From the NCBI GenBank assembly GCA_027596195.1, contig JADGJG010000512.1, positions 1 to 17,625 of the forward strand: a DNA stretch of 17,625 nucleotides, given 5' to 3'. The position numbers and the translations under genes are program-made. This DNA comes from Podochytrium sp. JEL0797. Taxonomy: Eukaryota; Chytridiomycota; Chytridiomycetes; Chytridiales; Chytriomycetaceae. The notes below the pieces were generated by a model that ran no database searches, was not told the DNA's origin, and saw nothing but the letters and a program-made list of their open reading frames with translations. This document shows positions 16,380 to 17,625 of this stretch, piece by piece; positions within the stretch are counted from its first letter, which is position 1; every line of letters begins with the position of its first letter.

Positions 16380-17109
16380 TCACAAAGCAAGGAAGGCGAT
16401 GGCGCTGGCAATCATGACGGATGCAACGGTCTTGGCAGCGTCGGAACCGACGGCCTTGATTTGGTTGGCGGTGTAGGCGGGGACTGGTGAGTGAAGGGGG
16501 AATTGGGGTTAGAAATTTGTTTCCCTGGAGCAATCGAGGGGGTGGGAAGGGATGAATTCGAATGGGAGACGGGCGGTATGGATTCGAACAGGCAGCATGC
16601 ACGCGGTGGAGATGGACGCAAATTTTCACTATGATTTAATCAAAGTGCTCACCGTATTGGTTCTGTGCGCCCGAGGCAGAGACAGCAGCGGGCTTCGTGG
16701 CAACGGGGGCAACAGGGGCGGGAGGGGCGCCGGAGGCTTTGGGGGCGTCGTCTTCGCAATCATCAACGACCTCTTCTTCGCAGTCCTCCTCCACCTCTTC
16801 ACAGTCCTCCTCGACGTCCTCACAATCCTCCTCGACTTCGTCTTCGCAGTCGTCGGTGGCAGTGGCAGTGGCCGCGGGCTTCACTGGCGCAGGGGCCGCG
16901 GGCGTCGTGGCGACAGCGGCGGCGGGGACGTACTTGGCCGCAGCGGCGGTCGTGGCAGCGGGGACAACAGGGGCAGGGGCAACAGTGGGCGCTCCGCCGT
17001 TGGGCGCAGTCGGGTTGTAGGGCGCAGGCGCAACGTATCCCTGGGGGACATTGGACGCAACAGAGACAAGGGCGAGAGTGGCCGCAGCGAGGACGTGTGT
17101 GAGCTGCAT
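16380..17109 (-). CDS. GPI-type surface protein with acidic Cys repeats (complete copy)
   Basis: Exon 1 is 17109-16653 and exon 2 is 16483-16380, with a 169-nt intron (donor GTGAGC, branch TTTCTAAC, acceptor CACTCACCAG) joined in phase 1. The product is 186 aa: signal peptide (M-Q-L-T-H-V-L-A-A-A-T-L-A-L-V-S-V-A-S), an Ala/Pro/Thr-rich stalk, an acidic region with five Cys spaced 7-8 residues apart in D-C-E-x-x-V-E-E type units, a second Ala/Pro stretch, and, from exon 2, a hydrophobic tail (V-A-S-V-M-I-A-S-A-I-A-F-L-A-L) after small residues G-S-D-A-A. Leader plus such a tail is the pattern of GPI-anchored fungal wall proteins. The Asp/Glu-Cys repeats could bind metal or form disulfide networks; that is inference. 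Without exon 2 the frame would end after G-E-H-F-D and lack the anchor. Confidence 0.75.
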
Positions 17110-17624
17110 GTCTAGGTCTAAGTGGTTTTTTTAATCAAAGTGCTCACCGTATTGGTTCTGTGCGCCCGAGGCAGAGACAGCAGCGGGCTTCGTGGCAACG
17201 GGGGCAACAGGGGCGGGAGGGGCGCCGGAGGCTTTGGGGGCGTCGTCTTCGCAATCATCAACGACCTCTTCTTCGCAGTCCTCCTCCACCTCTTCACAGT
17301 CCTCCTCGACGTCCTCACAATCCTCCTCGACTTCGTCTTCGCAGTCGTCGGTGGCAGTGGCAGTGGCCGCGGGCTTCACTGGCGCAGGGGCCGCGGGCGT
17401 CGTGGCGACAGCGGCGGCGGGGACGTACTTGGCCGCAGCGGCGGTCGTGGCAGCGGGGACAACAGGGGCAGGGGCAACAGTGGGCGCTCCGCCGTTGGGC
17501 GCAGTCGGGTTGTAGGGCGCAGGCGCAACGTATCCCTGGGGGACATTGGACGCAACAGAGACAAGGGCGAGAGTGGCCGCAGCGAGGACGTGTGTGAGCT
17601 GCATGTCTAGGTCTAAGTGGTTTT
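16635..17624. repeat. Perfect head-to-tail duplication, 495-bp unit
   Basis: Units 16635-17129 and 17130-17624 look identical throughout. The outer junction (GAT-TTAATC at about 16634) and inner junction (GGTTTT-TTTAATC) share only a short T run, as in duplication at microhomology. The second unit reaches the window edge in the same poly-T, so further copies may follow. Confidence 0.9.
17131..17604 (-). CDS. Duplicate first exon of the GPI-type gene (no own exon 2)
   Basis: This copy (exon 17604-17148, then the same GTGAGC donor) appears identical to exon 1 at 17109-16653. It is followed within 40 bp by the leader and exon 1 of the other copy, so it has no last exon of its own. Read without splicing it ends after G-E-H-F-D at 17131, losing the GPI tail. 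A transcript starting here could splice past the inner copy to the exon at 16483, producing the same protein. A 30-nt removal ending CTTAG would even fuse the two copies in frame, but that is shorter than any intron here. It may be an alternative first exon, a partial duplicate, or an assembly artefact at the sequence end. Confidence 0.5.
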   Translation of the reverse strand: MQLTHVLAAATLALVSVASNVPQGYVAPAPYNPTAPNGGAPTVAPAPVVPAATTAAAAKYVPAAAVATTPAAPAPVKPAATATATDDCEDEVEEDCEDVEEDCEEVEEDCEEEVVDDCEDDAPKASGAPPAPVAPVATKPAAVSASGAQNQYGEHFD

Positions 17625-17625
17625 T

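Noticed and set aside
16560..16600. tRNA T-loop-like TGTTCGAATCC on the minus strand
   Set aside because: The flanking bases do not form a T stem and no anticodon or acceptor arms are present; it lies in an intron.
16660..17610. Plus-strand Gly/Arg- and Ser/Gln-rich ORFs over the duplicated exon
   Set aside because: They are antisense readings of the Ala/Pro and acidic Cys regions of the GPI-type gene, with no leader or splice logic.

Overview
The window looks like nuclear DNA of an early-diverging, chytrid-like fungus. This is inferred from gene content (GH19 chitinase with a binding module, phosphomevalonate kinase, MYND finger relic, GPI-type surface protein), from short GT-AG introns of about 43-74 nt with CTAAC-type branch points, from TATA boxes and AATAAA signals, and from the absence of operons or ribosome binding sites. 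No tRNA, rRNA, CRISPR array or intact transposon was found.

Layout. 1-4.6 kb, plus strand: the 3' end of a gene for a secreted double-psi beta-barrel protein, a small secreted repeat protein, phosphomevalonate kinase (ERG8), and a GH19 chitinase. The two complete secreted-protein genes share a 14-bp promoter element exactly 29 bp upstream of their TATA boxes. 4.7-5.7 kb is a gene graveyard: a broken MYND zinc-finger gene (minus) and a heavily deleted GH19 copy (plus) that has lost its catalytic glutamate. 5.7-6.9 kb, minus: two adjacent, apparently paralogous, single-pass membrane protein genes that share a cytoplasmic tail motif. 7.1-7.4 kb may hold a small spliced gene. 7.5-8.85 kb is an AT-richer island with only decayed coding traces. 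9.0-10.7 kb, minus: a berberine-bridge-type FAD oxidoreductase broken by indels and a stop. 11.1-12.2 kb, minus: SEC22, whose start codon appears to be split off by a GC-AG intron. 12.3-16.05 kb, minus: a large gene with signal peptide, about 36-residue repeats and many membrane segments, followed by an orphan in-frame ORF. 16.4-17.6 kb, minus: a GPI-type acidic Cys-repeat protein whose first exon and leader are duplicated in perfect tandem (495 bp unit) up to the window edge.

Themes. Cell-surface and secreted functions dominate (chitin, beta-barrel, GPI and mucin-like proteins). Two housekeeping genes, ERG8 (isoprenoid/sterol precursor) and SEC22 (ER-Golgi SNARE), are set among them. Several genes carry single-base indels, some mutually compensating. 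The sequence alone cannot say whether these are assembly errors or real decay. The GH19 and MYND relics have losses too large to be sequencing error.
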